A stretch of 64,000 bases of DNA from Owenia fusiformis (taxonomy: Eukaryota > Annelida > Polychaeta > Sabellida > Oweniidae), in the NCBI GenBank assembly GCA_903813345.2, contig CAIIXF020000006.1:2358001-2422000 (forward strand), read 5' to 3'. How positions within the stretch are numbered: the stretch's first letter is position 1; the number at the start of each line of letters is the position of its first letter. The position numbers and the translations under genes are program-made. Below, piece by piece: positions 15,301 to 30,300 of this stretch. The notes under the pieces were generated by a model, which ran no database searches, had not been told where the DNA came from, and worked only from the letters and a program-made list of their open reading frames with translations.

Positions 15301-18300
15301 GAGTTATGACAAGACAACCACCTTGGAAAAATAAAAATCATGAATGATTTTAAATATAACACTGTGCTAAGTATCAGCAACACAATTGGGGGTTTTAAGA
15401 TTAAATTCCTGCAAATATTAAAAACCCAACAAAGAAATACATTGGAGTTGCTCTCTAAACTTTCTCTGTCAAAGAAGTACATGTTTTCTCTTCGTTTTGT
15501 AAGGTTGCAATAACTGAGTTTAAAGATGGCTTCACTTAAAGCATTTATGATGGATCGTTATCTTGGAATACATATATTGTCATAATGAGATTGCAAAGTG
15601 CAGCATTTGTGTCAGCTAGTCAATATAGTAAGGACAAATTATTTTCTATAAATCAAAGCCTAAGGAAAGGAATCATTGGTTCTAATTATTATATCTTTGC
15701 AAAACTGAACTGCATGCTAAATTGCAAAAAATCCCCAAAAATCCTGGCTGAATATTCTTTCAAACAGTTTGATTTTACTGATTTAAAAGAAAGCTTCATC
15801 GACACTAGCTCTGACACTTAGAGCATCTTGGCCAAAATTCATCCTCAAGAAAGCCAAGCAACATAAATAAGGGTTATGTACTGGGAGGTTTTGGATATGG
15901 GGTTTATCCAGAGGGAGATATGCATATCTACCTGAGGGACCGTAGGGACCGAAGGTAGATGTGCATATCTCACGAAGGATGAACCCCATATCCAAACCGA
16001 CCGTACATAACTGCTTTATCCTACACCAAGTAGAGTTTTCTAATTTTCTTTCAATTTTTTCATTTTTTTTTTATTTTTTCAATTTTTTCACATTTTTCTA
16101 ATTTTAAAAAAAAAAAAAAATTCTTTTTTCAATTTTTTTTCACATTTTTTCTTTTCTTAAATTTTTTCTTATTCTTTCAAAAAAAATTTTCGAAGCGGGA
16201 AGATATGCCCTGGAGCGGGAGATATGGCGGGAGATATGGAGGTTCAAGATATGGAAACCTCAAAATCAGGATACGGGATATATCTTACCAACTTATCTCC
16301 CTAAAACTTTACTTGGCATAGGATAATGGACATTATCTGACTTTATCATCACTACATAATAAATTATATTGGAGAGATCTCTGAGTGTACAATCAAATTA
16401 GAAAACTCCACCCAGCAATTCCAGTAAATGAAATCATCTCTGATTGTTCAGTATTCTGGCATGATTTATTTGCCAGCAGAATTACTTTGATTTATAAATA
16501 TTTGTTCGGTAAAAAGCTTAGTTTCTTCTCGAGACTGAGTTTGTCATATCAATATGGAGGTAAATATGATTCATAAATGGATAAGATATCATCTTGCAAG
16601 GTTTGTTTTATGTTTTAAGTGGACTAATAAAGATAATGTGTAGCATGAGTCAATTTCACGCTTGGATAAATATAAGTGTCAATTGTAGGAAAGAGCTCAC
16701 TCAATCTCATCAAGAGAACTTCAAACATTGCTTCATTCGCATCATTGCCTATTGTCTTTTCTAGAAAAAAGAAATTATATAAGAGAGGATCATCGCCGGT
16801 TTTTATAAAGTCAAATTAGTCTTTTGTCTTATATGTCTATGGTTCAACTTTATTCTTTGCATTTAATTTCTTAGAATTTCCTAATCTTGATCTCATTAAA
16901 CAGTCAAATGCTGTTGAATACACTGAGCTCAAAATTGAATATAAACCGCACAATAACAAAATTACGTAATTTAATCCATTGATTTTAAACAATGAGAAAC
17001 AAATTGTGATACATTGTCAAGGAGTCATACAAAGTAAATCCCATAATCTTGCAAAGGCAACCTATTACCATTACCAACAAACCAAGCAACCACTCTTCCT
17101 CTTAATCTCATCTCCTCTCTTAATATACCCCTATATCTCCTAATTATTATTTATTATTATTAGTGGTCGGACTCGCCTGAAAATCTCCACTCGAGTGGGC
17201 CATGAAAAACCACGATTATATTCGCGATTTGACTTAAGTTGAGTTACTTCCGGTTTCAGTTTCCCAAGTAGCGGGAGAATTCATCAATTTGATAAAGTCT
17301 TTCAAGTGCCTCTATACTTTTTATTGTCTAAATCGTATTGCACATCCCTATAGATCGTTAAAGTTCACCCCTAGTCCCCTATAGATAGTAAAACTTACCG
17401 GATAAATAGTGAAAACAAACTTCGTCAATCCAGAAAGTTCCAGGATGCACCGCGGTAGACAAATTTTAAAATTCCCGGCTGTTGGATATTCCCAGAATGC
17501 ATCAAACCGGAAATGAAACTTTTGCATAAAAATAACGAAAGCAGAATAAAATCCAAGTATGTTTGTCCTCCGCACATGGCATTAAATAGAAAATAAGTTG
17601 TATTCTATACAGATTAAGCAGAACATTACAACTATAAGCATGGAAATTGTGAATAGTAGAGACGAATCGCGAGTCAAGGTAAGGTGAAAACGAGTGAAAA
17701 ATATTTTTTTGGTAAAAATTTCAAATCGTGAGTTCAAGTTTTCAACTCGATCAATTGATTTTTAGGACAAATGCGAGTAAAACTCGAGTACACGAGTCAG
17801 TCTTCCAACCACTAATTATTATATCTTGGTTACCGCCATATTTGGCGAGCAATACCTCATTGGTATATTCCGTATTTACGTATTTTTTACACTCGAAGAT
17901 AGAGCCAGAAACCCCTCCTTGGAGGAGCCCTGTGTTCTTTTATGTGCACAGGTACACAGACATACAGGTACACACCACAGCCTTTTATACGAGTCGTGAA
18001 CCACTCAGTCAACTTGTCTGAACCGGGAATCGAACCCGGGGCCAAGCGATATTGGTAACCTTGACTCTCTCTGCCACTGAGCCATAGCGGGTGGACTATA
18101 ATCATTTCTCAGTATGTTCTATTTTATCATCCACTTGGAGAGTCTATAATAACAGTGCAGCTGCAACTGTCCCGTTATAACACATTGTTAGAGCTTTATA
18201 GTTCCGGTTGCTGATATATAGAGCTTGAAACTACATTACTGCAGATATCGATAAACTTCCATATCTCTTATATTACTCAGGGTATCAGTTAAATAAGGTC

Positions 18301-21300
18301 ACAGTTACCTTATGATAAATTCATTGAGATAAACATGAAATTGATTTTATGACTAGGGAAACACCTGTCATGTACTTATAACAATGTATATGCATACAGT
18401 AGAACCTGTATATCCAAACACCTCTCTAATAAGAACACCTCTTGCTGTGAGCACTTTTTCTCAATCCTTATTTTGTTGTTCACTCATATATAAAAACCTT
18501 GAAATGTGAACATCTGCTAATCAAAACACTTATGTTAGTCCAAGCATTCAGATGAGATGGTTTGGCTCTATATATATATGACTTGAGGAATCCTTTCCAA
18601 TGGTGGCCCTTCATTATATGTGTAAGGTAGTTTTGCACAATCAGATAAGATTAAGGAAGTTGATTTTGAAATAGGTATCTACTATGACTTGCAAATATAC
18701 ATATAAAATTTGGAAAAATTCACTTATTTCATGAACTGCATAATTCTCTTCAAGACATTTTATGTAGAAACTTATCAAATGGTTTCCCAAAATTAACCTT
18801 TCTCTAGTATACCATTCACCGAGTCTTCTATTGAAGCATTGCACAAAGATGATAATGCCTTTCTGTCTAAGATGATAAATTATGTTTAAAGCTCCTCTAA
18901 TTGAAGGTCTTTATATGGCTAAACTTTGCTCTTCAGTTCAAGCCCTTGTGTCTGGCAAGTAGGACTAATCGAGTTTGTACAATACGTTCATGAGAGCCAC
19001 TCTTTACAAAAATGCTTGAGAGGGATCTGTATTTAATATCGGAGAGTAGAGGCTGTGGATCCCTTGATAGAGTTTGTAGAATTTTGAAGCTTAGATATCA
19101 TTTAAGAAAGATCTATAAAAATTAACATCAATCAGTGGCGTAGGAACAATGTACGCCAAAACGCCAGTGCGTAGTGTTGAAAAGTGAGAATAAAAAAGAC
19201 TTTTTAACTTTCCTATGTTCTTTAGTCATATTTTCTCATTGTTTAAATTGTAAAAGTAATCTCGAGCACACTAGCCTAAAGAAATGTTTTGTGGATACCA
19301 TATCATTATTGGTCTGTCTGGCAAATATCATTTAACAGATTGAATTCCCTTACCAACATGCTTTATTTCATGAAAATCGAGCCACTATTGACTGTCTTAT
19401 AAATACAATTTCGCCAAATATTCGTGAATCGCGTTCTCTTCACGAATTTGAGAGGAAAGCTGTTTTTTTTCAAAAACTACTTGATGAATACCTTTGACAT
19501 TTTTTCTGCATTTTCCGTAATGCTTATGCTAACTATGGTATCATATAATTATAATGATGAACCTCTTTAAATTTAGATGTATATTTTTTTATTCTCCCCT
19601 ACCCCAATTTTTCAATTTCACTATCGATTTATATTCCGTTGCTATGCAAAATCATAGACACGAAATTATAGTTAAGTCAACAATTATCTATTTTCTTATT
19701 AAATCACTAATTGTTATTGGTAGTACTTTTTGAAATATGGATGTTAAAGACAAAAACAACTTGAAAATGCTGATTATTCAATTACACGTTCCATTGATTT
19801 CAGTTCTAGAAAAGCGATAACCTAGTTTTTTTTCATTTGACAAATAATAGATTCTTGTTTTATAACATTTTTTGGCATCCCCTAAGTCACGTTGACCTCG
19901 ATTTGACCTTTGTGGTGGGTGTATTTATTTGTTTCATTGATCACGAATGCGTTTCTTTATATCAATTGATCAAACTAGTTTCTTTAATCTGTACGTATTG
20001 TATTGCACGGTACACGATGGAATCCGACAATACTATAAATCTTCAGATCTTAATTCAATTATTCGAAAATGATTAAAAAATCTCTAATTGTTTTTTTGGA
20101 AATTGGTCGTCTCAATCGTTCGAGATATTAGCAAAGTGAGAATGATTTGTGTCGAGATTTAAAAGATAGGCTTTCCAAGGTGATTTTAAATGATGAAAAT
20201 CATTCGAACATTTTAAAGCACATTAAAAAGGTATCGGGGATTTAAAGCTTGCATATGAAATCGAAACGCCAACCTATACGTATGACCAATCGCCCATACA
20301 AATGCATCGCTTAAGTATTTCCGTTCACATTTAGGTTGTGAATATTGCAAGCTTGAAATCTCTGTTACCATAAAATGACGTTTTACGAGCATAATATAGG
20401 CGTTTTGATATAGAATATTGACACAATTGTTTCATATTTTTTTGGCGGGATTTTTGGCGTAGTGTTGAATTTACACCTTCCTACGCCCCTGTCAATTATT
20501 GTTTGGGGGAATTAGGGGCATCAAACTTGTGATCATTTCATCAAACAACAATATGAGACTATCTCATGACACTGTACTTGTACAGTAACACTACAAACTG
20601 ATAGAACCATATGTTTTAAGTATACTGAACAATTTCGCAGTCTACACAATTGAAATCATTTCATTCAAAACTGCAATCAATCCATGCATGAAGAGCAGAC
20701 CCCAAAGAATACCATATGCAAAGCTTCTTGAACAAATTGAAAACATTGAGATTTGTCTTTTTGACAATGTTAAATTGCTGAATATATGATCAAGAATACA
20801 TTTATCTATATATATGTAAGCCTCAACTCTGGAACTCTCATTTGCCTCTTTAAAACAGAGCTTTCTCTAATGTACTTAGCTCAGGCCCTCTATGACATGC
20901 CATTTTAAAAAGATGACAGTTTAAGCCCAGTATAAAAACACAACAAAAAACTTAGCCATAACATTTATGCCATCTTTATTAAAGCACTGAGTAAATATAC
21001 TTTTATCATATCTATTTTAATATACCAAAATTATCATGGTACATGGCATTAACATTGATCTTCAGGAATTACAAAAATACTGTAGAGATGACGGAAACAT
21101 ATTATTGTATGGCTATAGGATACATACAACGTAGATTGTAAATATGAAGCTACCAAATTAATTAATTATAATTGTAAGAATGTCAAATGATTTTGAAACA
21201 TGACCATGATTAATAGACAAGCATCATTTTAACAATTTTCACAACATTTTCAGAATTAGAATATCATGAAAATGATGATCTAATTGATTATATTTTTAAA

Positions 21301-24300
21301 AATGTACATGAAAAACCTACCCACTTATATTAAGCTCCTCAAGCTCCCTATTAGGATAACCTGACATCATTTCTGCTTTGTTAAACTGACATCATTTCTG
21401 CTTTGCTAATTTTTCTTATCTTGAAGATTGTTTATTCTATTATATCCATCTCTGTGAAACTGTTCTGCATGTTTCTTCCAAACAGTACTTCTCAACAAAT
21501 GCTTCTCACTTCTACAACAGCACCTTCGCTTAATCCTTTGTGCGTCAAAGATAATCCAAGATACAGAAGAAAAACTTTGCTATTCAAACTAAAGAGAATT
21601 GGCTTACAATTAGTTCACTGTTGCATGTTAAATTACAATATTACAATGTTTTATTCCAGATTCCATCTAAAACTAAACTCATCAGTATTAGCAGCAACAG
21701 CTTTTTGATTTACATGAATTCTTTGAGATATTGCATCCACAAGCTGCATAATTTGTCATTTATGTCATAATGTATTCCCTCAATTAATAAATTCTTGGTG
21801 ATTGTGTCAGAAATGTCCCTCAATTTCAACCAAAGGAGCTATATTATCACACTGTAATTTTCCCCAAGAGTATTTTTATCATTCTGATTTGAGGAATTTT
21901 TCTTATCATGAATAATATTGACATATTTAGGCCGCAACGCTCATTTTTATTATTTTCATGGGACTTTAAGACTTGTTAAACCTGCTTTTTTTCTAAAGGT
22001 ATTTATCTCTAAGACCCTTCTGTTGATTGTAATACAAGATTTGAAGACACGATTCAGAATTTCTAAGCCCGTTTTACCTAATCCAAAGTTTTCCTCATTT
22101 CTGAGATTCAATATGAGGATGTAGTATCCCATAATTCATTGTGACAATATGAACCAATCAAAATTAAGATCCATTGTTATAAATCATTATATATTGGGAT
22201 TACCACCCTCCAATTAGTGCTGACTGTCATTTCACTTATTTGATCTTGTTTTATTTGAAAAGTCACTTTAGTCAATTGCCAGCTTATTGTATGATGATCA
22301 TCTTAAAATCCAGGGTATTGACTTCTTTGCAGATTTTGCTTTCACTGCATATCAAACAAAAGATGAAATCTTAGAAAAGAATCCAAACACATAAATAGTC
22401 TAGCTACAAGCTCTTGTGACCCCCCCCCCCCCCCCCCAACACACCTCCCACCTTCCGTGTGAAATGTGTGTAGTAAAGTAGGGGTGTGGGAGGGGGTCAC
22501 AGGGTCTTGTAGCTAGACTAACACATAACCAACTGTATGTGAAACATTACCTGCTGAATGAATGTGTGGCTACAGTGACATTTAAAATCGGATGAATAGG
22601 ATATTATATTTATATTATACTCATTGTTTCACTAGATTTTTTAACTTAGTTTGTAAAGGATTCTTTATATGTTATTGGAGGCTAAATAAATAAATAAATA
22701 AATAAATATATGTTCATGGATTCATGTAATCATGTTCTTTATTGAGCTTAAAAACTTATTTTGAACTTCAATACCTTATCAAGAACTATGGGGAATTGTT
22801 CCTGAAAATTCTTGAACATCGGAACTATATTTTGGCATGGAATTATATTGGCTATTATAGAGTAGGTATTTCTCTACATTATCTTAAAGATTTGTAAAGC
22901 CCTGTGTCATAAAGTTAAAATTGTTCACATTTATGCTATAGCTCATTTCCATTCTGATTTTTATATAGAAAACTCATTCTGTACTTTCAAAATGTCATTT
23001 GCCAGCACTTTGAAATTCTATAATGCCATTTGACAGCACTAAAAATTACAAGTGTCACTTGCCAGTACTTCAAAATTCTAGATGTCATTTGCCAGCAAAT
23101 TTGTAACAAACTTACTGTGAAGCAAAAGTCATGGTAATCATAAAATCAAGTTGAAAATTATATTATGAATATGTATAAAATACTTGAGATTAACATCCTA
23201 GCATATTCATCCCAGATCATACATAAACATTAATACTTAAAGGAGAGATAATATCCATGTTATTCATTTGAGCTCATTAAGAACATACTCATTGTGATGA
23301 TAGGTGCCTTGATAGTGACATTGATTTCTTGAATCAAGGAGTCTCTGACAAAATTGCAGAAGTCGGAAATAATTTAGGTCCTGCAAATGTCAATTAAGGC
23401 CCTGCTTGTAAGCAGATTGTAACTCAATCACCGTGTTCATTATCTCATAGAATATCTGAGAGTTTTCTCTTTCAAATGCTCATTAATTACTGATCTCTAT
23501 CTATCAATACACAACTCAATTAGATTGTATTCATCATTTCCTGATAATGTTGTTACAATTCATATAAGTGATGACTGAAACTTGTACTCATCTCTCATGA
23601 ACCCTTTCATTATTTTGATTTTGATTCTTCACTCTAGAGCTCTGGGACTATCTTTAATGAGTCTGATATTTATAAGTTTGGCTTATCTATGCTACTCAAC
23701 CTATTTCCTTGTTCCTCCATTGCGTCGGCTGTCAACCAGTTAGACTGATCAAAAAAATATTTAGTCCAAAATGTGTGTGCCTTTTCAATGTGATTCCACC
23801 TAGTAACGTGATATGATATGATTCCACCTGAGATACACAAGCACCTTGGAGTTGCATGACATGGGCATGATCTTAAAATATCATAGATACAATTTGTATG
23901 TCCCTGGGGAAAGAGATTAGGATGGGGAGAAACTTGGGTAATGTGTTAAATAAAACTTTTTCTACATTATAGTATATTACCATGGGCTTTCAACTAGATG
24001 AAAGCCCATGATATTACTAATCCCATTTGAACCTCACAAAATAAACAAACTTGCAATTAGGGATGTTTTATCTCAGTAAAACAAACCAGATCACATTTCA
24101 AAATCTTGCAATTAAGTAGTACTATAATAGGCCATGATCATTTTCAAGATTCGATAAATATCCATTATACTATGTCTTCTATTAAAATATAAATCCTTTT
24201 ACAAATAAGCTTATAATATTAGATTACATTATATTTTATTGCTCCAGTTATCTGTGTTTGGTTTTATCTAGGTTAATTCACATTGACATTATATTATCAC

Positions 24301-27300
24301 CACCTATTGTCCATGATATAAATCCATATGCATGTCTGTATTATCTTTTTGAATAATCCTACAATACGAGCCATTCAACTCATTGTCTCAGATGCCTTTA
24401 TCCTTTAAAGTCTGCATCCTTGTAGTAATTGCAATTTTATCTCATTTTATGTATGTTATTTGAAATACAATTGAACACAATTTAATCAAGGTTTATCTAT
24501 TTTATAAGTCGATTGTAAGGTTTGTATGTACATGTATAGATTAGTCCGATCCAACATTATTATTTTCTACAATACTTGAAATATTGTCTGTGTAATCCTC
24601 ACATCTATTGCTGTATTTAATATACCTGGTTATACTCACAAGTGCATTTCAAATGGCTAACATTATGAAATATGGATATCTCTTGAAATATGGATGGCTT
24701 CTTTGCTAGAATGCCATCTTCTGTAGATATAAACAATATGAAATATTTATAAGTCCAAAACCCATCCTTTTCTTTACAGTACATAAGATTAAGGATTTTA
24801 GTTCTATATCAAGAAGAATTGTGATGGGTAGAGACTCTAATATCCAAGACAAAATAGAATAATATTGGAAAACAACAAATGCATGAAGGGACATGATATA
24901 ACATACAATTTGTCTTATATATAATAACACACTTTCCCCATATGTACCTTTAACACTGTCTATGGGAACCTGGAGGAAGACTTTTATATTTGGTAAGTAT
25001 TTCATAGCCCTGAGTGTCAGAACCTATGATATTAGGTGACACTATCTCTCTTTTAAAGAAGCATTTTCAAACTATTAGAAACTATCATAAACTTATAGTA
25101 CAAAGGCAGAAAAATTAGGTCATTTGTAATTTCCAATGGATTATTTTACAAGAGATTTCAATAAGGAGTTGAATGTGTCCTATCGACAGAAGACCCCCAA
25201 ACATGTTGCATGCAAATAATCATAATTAATATCACGATAGACCTGCAAAACCACATTTTAATTATCCTAAAGGGATTTATTCTATTAGAAACATTATATT
25301 AAGATGTAAATTCCCCAAATTAATGCTCTTTCATTTATGGTACATGTGTATAAAAATATTAAACATACATGGTTTCAGACAACAATAATCAATATTAATA
25401 TGTGGAAAGTAATTTGACATTAATATGTCATCATATTTTTTGTAACTTCAAACTCTGTTGCTCCAGATGTCACCAGGGCTGTGTAGCAAATGGGAACTTG
25501 CTGTTTAAAGGGAGAATCAGAAAGATCAAATTATGAAGAGTGTTTTATTGTGTTATAACCTCAATTCATTTTTTGATTTAAAGTGTCACTTGTTAATTGT
25601 GCCATATGTCAGCTTCCTTTCTTGAATTTAACTTTCTATGATTAACTCTATCATTTTCAATATTATTCCATACTTATTTTAAAAGTACATGTAATTGATA
25701 TTTTGCACTTTTTATCATTTTAGATTGGATTCCATATACATTCTGTGCACTGTTCTTTGTATTCTTCAAATTTTGGTATCAGTTGTTGTTACCTCACATA
25801 AAAATCTGTGTCATAAAACAAAAAATCCCTTGAAAACAACTTTGTGAAGTTAAAAAGCAAATCCCATTTTGATAACATTGGGTCAGATTTCAGTTTACAC
25901 CAAAGTGATCTGAACTTTACACAGGGCCTTTAAAGAACTTTACAGCTTCTATTTCACATGTTTTTTACAAATATGCATTATTGATCTGCTTTGTTTTATT
26001 TCAACACGAATGTTTCAAAAACAAAGAAATCAGTAGTCTAGTCAGCCTCCTAGAGACGAAGGAATATGCTTGATTGATTTAAATCTGGTCCAGATTTTGT
26101 ACTCTTGTAATTAACTGAAGTCTAATTAAAAATGTATATCCCAATTAATTAACTGCTCATTAAAGAATAATGAAGTGTATATTATGCCTCACTATTATAT
26201 TGGAACAAAATAATATGACATTGTATAGAATGGGGAATATTACTAATATATATGTGCATGTAGTAAACTAGTCTGATCCAAATACCATTGGAAAAGGTGT
26301 TCCAATTAGAAGGTGTTCACATTTCAAGGTTTCTTAATATGGAAGTCGATGGGAGATTGAGACTGAGAATTGTTCACATTGAGAGATGTTTGGATGTGTT
26401 GTAATTATCTTATCCTTGACAAGACCTCTACTTCATCTGCACTCTTAAAATTAAAGATGAATGAATTTAGCCAAGCCTGTTTCTAATCAGATTTTACAGT
26501 TGAGTACAATGTAGGTCAGCAACTCTCTAAAGCCTAAACTTCATGTAGTTTAAAGAATGTCAAGGGGGTTGACATACTCTCCGTGATCTTCTTCTAACAC
26601 TCACTTTACATCTGCTTTAACATAAATCCATTAAAGCTACATTTGAGACAGTTAAGATGTTTTCAGCATGGTCAGAGGATGATGTAGCTGGTTGACAATG
26701 ATTCAGAGTATACAATTTACTACCATTAAGTTACCACTGAAGCCTCCACTAAAACAAAGCCTACCTATATGAACAATGTTCAATTAAAATACTCCCTAAG
26801 GAGCAATCATGATTATTGCTCTGTGATTTGTTACAACTCTGCCAAATATAGCACATGCATTGACAAACTGGATGTTGCAGCTAGATTCAATGAAATCCCA
26901 GACATATGCACTACAAAAGGGAACTTCTGATATCCACATTTTTGAAGGAGAGTGTACATTTTGGGGGGGATGTATTATATTACACCCCTGTAACTCCATA
27001 ATATCAAGCATTTTCACTACTGGAATCTCATTCTACAGTTAAACATGGCAAACTACTACAAACCTAGCACAGCTAGGGATATATCATCATCCATCTTTTC
27101 CTGAAAGGCCATTATGATGTCACGGAATAACAATGCAAAGTACTTACTATAACAACAGAATACATCAATCTTAGATTCAATACTCTTGGTCGGTGGTTCA
27201 CTCTGCCTTTTAACATGCTTAATGGATGTTAACATGTACATTTAGGGTTAACCTGATCAAACCAGAAGACTTCCCTTGACTAACTAATTTCATTGTATGA

Positions 27301-30300
27301 GGTGATTTCCTGTGTGTGTAAGTTTACTCAGAGCTCACCTAGGAAACAATGGGAAGATGACTGCCACCACAAAACTATATTAGGGTGACATCTATATTTC
27401 ATGAAGCAAGTAAAAAATGTGAAGTAATACCAACATAGCTAGAGTTGGATTTGTATTTCTTGAGGCATCTTTCTTACAAAGAAGGGGTCTCATAATTAAA
27501 GGGGTTAACATGACATTGGGGCACCTCCTTCAAGAGAAAATAGGATAATAAAGCATATATTATATATTAATAAGTAATTGATATTATCCACCAATCAATT
27601 AATATAACAACTGTATGGCAAGTGATTTTAGACAGTCATATCTTTCACCATGAGTACTTTCTAGGCGTAAATACAGTGATTTTTATTAAAACAATATGTT
27701 TTCTTTCAAGTGAAGTCCCCATGATGATAAAAATATCAACCGAACAATTCAAAAAATTATAAATAGGGACCGCACGTCAACAACTTTTTCAAAATTTGGA
27801 ACTTATTTGCTCAAAAGAGGATCTTCTTTTTCTGATTTTTATTGCATGAAAACATTATTCAACAGGGGGTCTAAAACATCTTCAAAAGCAGAATGGTATT
27901 GAATGTCTAGTTTTGGAGATATCAATTTTCGATGACCAAAATCATGCTGAAAACATTGGATCGCACAAGTTTTCACTATGGGAAAATAACATTGGAAACG
28001 TGGTTTTTAACTTTATCACATTTTTCCTAATCCATCATTTTTCAGAGAGCTGGATTGATATTTTACTATCATGGGGACCTCACTTTAAAGAAAACATATT
28101 GTTTTAATAAAAACTACTATATTTATACCCAGAAAATACTCATGGTGAAAGATATGACTTACACATACTGCACATGGACCTTTGTAAAATCATTAAATCA
28201 TATTAAACTTAACATCATTAAAATATTCTTCATAATGCTAAAAAGAATTATGAATGACCCCTAAATAATTTAGAATTTTTTGTTTTCAGAACATTAAGAT
28301 AAGACATGGGATCTGGACTACATTAAACACATGTCACAAAACAGATGTTTCCTAAAGCACTTAGAATATAGGAATGATACAATCAGATCTGCATTCTTTT
28401 AAGCAATTACTCCTTGGCTGTGTCATCCAGCCAGTCTTCTGGTATCTTGTAAAGTATTTCATTCATAATTGATTTTTTTCAAATGGCAAGGTTTTTCATT
28501 TTTAACTCCTTTTTGGGAATTTCTAGATTTATGAAAAAAACATCCTTATATATACAAATTATTCTAAACAAGTACACCGTGCAAGCCAATCTTTACATTT
28601 GATCCTCAAATGTTTAATTATACACATGATACTACATGAAATTTGTCCTGTGCTGTGTTCTTAGACAGTTTTAAATGTTTGCTTATATTCTCTCAGAATT
28701 CAGACGTTTATATTAGTTTTGGATTCCTTTCAAATTCATACATACAGCCTCATATTGTATATTACATCTGGGATATTTCCCAAAAATATATATCAAGCTC
28801 ATGGTTGTGCCAAATTCCATACCCTTTCCAATATGCATGTAGTTTGACTATGCTTCTTTTGAAGAGAGATTCATCCCAAAATACAAGGCTCTGTCACTGC
28901 ATGTGGATGAGAGCACCTTATGAACATATTTTAAAGTTGATTTTCCCATGCATTTAAAGCATACTCTTGAGTGTACTTTACTGAGTGTTAAGTTGGTTTC
29001 ACATGGTACTAAATGCTCTATCTTTAGTTTCCACAATATTATATTGATAAAATCATAAGTGGTTTAATATGCTTATGGTAAAACTAAAAAATTCAAGTGT
29101 TAATTGATCATTTCATGACAAATATGTCATTGTAATGATATAGGAGAATTTATAAAATACATTACAGGTATACTACATGTAATACTGTAACACAAGTTAA
29201 TTTAACATTATTTAATTTGACATTTTCACTATTTTACTATTTTAGCACGTGAAATATATTTTTCATTCAGAATTCTAAGAAAGGTTAATAACAAGTATGC
29301 CATTTGCATCAGTGTCATATTTTCAGTGGCATTTAATAAACTACAGAAAATAAGACATAAAGCATGATGTACTGTATAACAATGTAAATGCACATTTTTA
29401 AACTCATTGATCATATATCTCATATATCTTGAGACCAAATCATAAGCACGATATAGACAATATATTGAGGATGTCAACAGGACAACCAAAAGAACAACCA
29501 ACTGTCAGAATTGAATGCAATAAGTCGAAAACAGAATACAATGTTTTTGGGGGATTTATCTATATTGTAACCCCTTAGAAGTAATAAATATGGCTTCTCT
29601 AAGCCAAAATAATCTGAAGTAAAAAGCCAATCAGACTGGAATTAATTTGAGTGTGCTTTTTAAATTTGAATTTCTATTGATGTAAGTGGAAATTCATTGC
29701 TAGGAAGAATCATCGAATTGATACTGTTAACAAATTAATTCAAGCCTCAGAATTGACAAGTTGATAAACAAACTGGTTTTACATCAAACAACACGAAAAA
29801 ATCAGGGGGTTACTCTAATTGTGTTTTTAGGAGACCCGATCTCTTTAATGTGACATAAATTAATCAAAATCATAAACACTAATAACAGTTACATGAATTC
29901 AATACATAATAGAGCAATATACAATTAACTTAATATTGTATCCAAGAAATCAACAGCTGTTCTTATGACTAAAACAAACATTTTGAACTCCAAAGATCAA
30001 TTTAACTTCTGTGCCTGTTAGTGCCTTGTTGTTTCTAATCACATATAATAACAGTAACAAATATCACTTTAACTTTCCCATGCCTTCATTTCTATATTTG
30101 TTCTGATTTGTCTAAGCATGCCTTGAGTTTGTAACAGTATGAAGTGAAAGAATGCCAGATATTCCAGCAAATGACAGGTGCACATAGTTGCGGCTAAGGA
30201 GTTTTTAAAAAAATACATTGTCAGTTAAAGTGACCTGCAAACTTGGAATTTTTCAAACTAATATTTCTGGTATCAGTGTCTTAGGCACACAGTCTAGTGC

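Noticed and set aside
18017-18094. Functional tRNA gene
   Set aside because: A and B boxes are present, but the anticodon arm does not fold well and a SINE body and A-rich tail follow.
24706-25005. 99-codon minus-strand ORF in LNX intron 1
   Set aside because: The composition is that of AT-rich chance frames (Ile, Leu, Tyr, Phe), with no domain and no LNX similarity.
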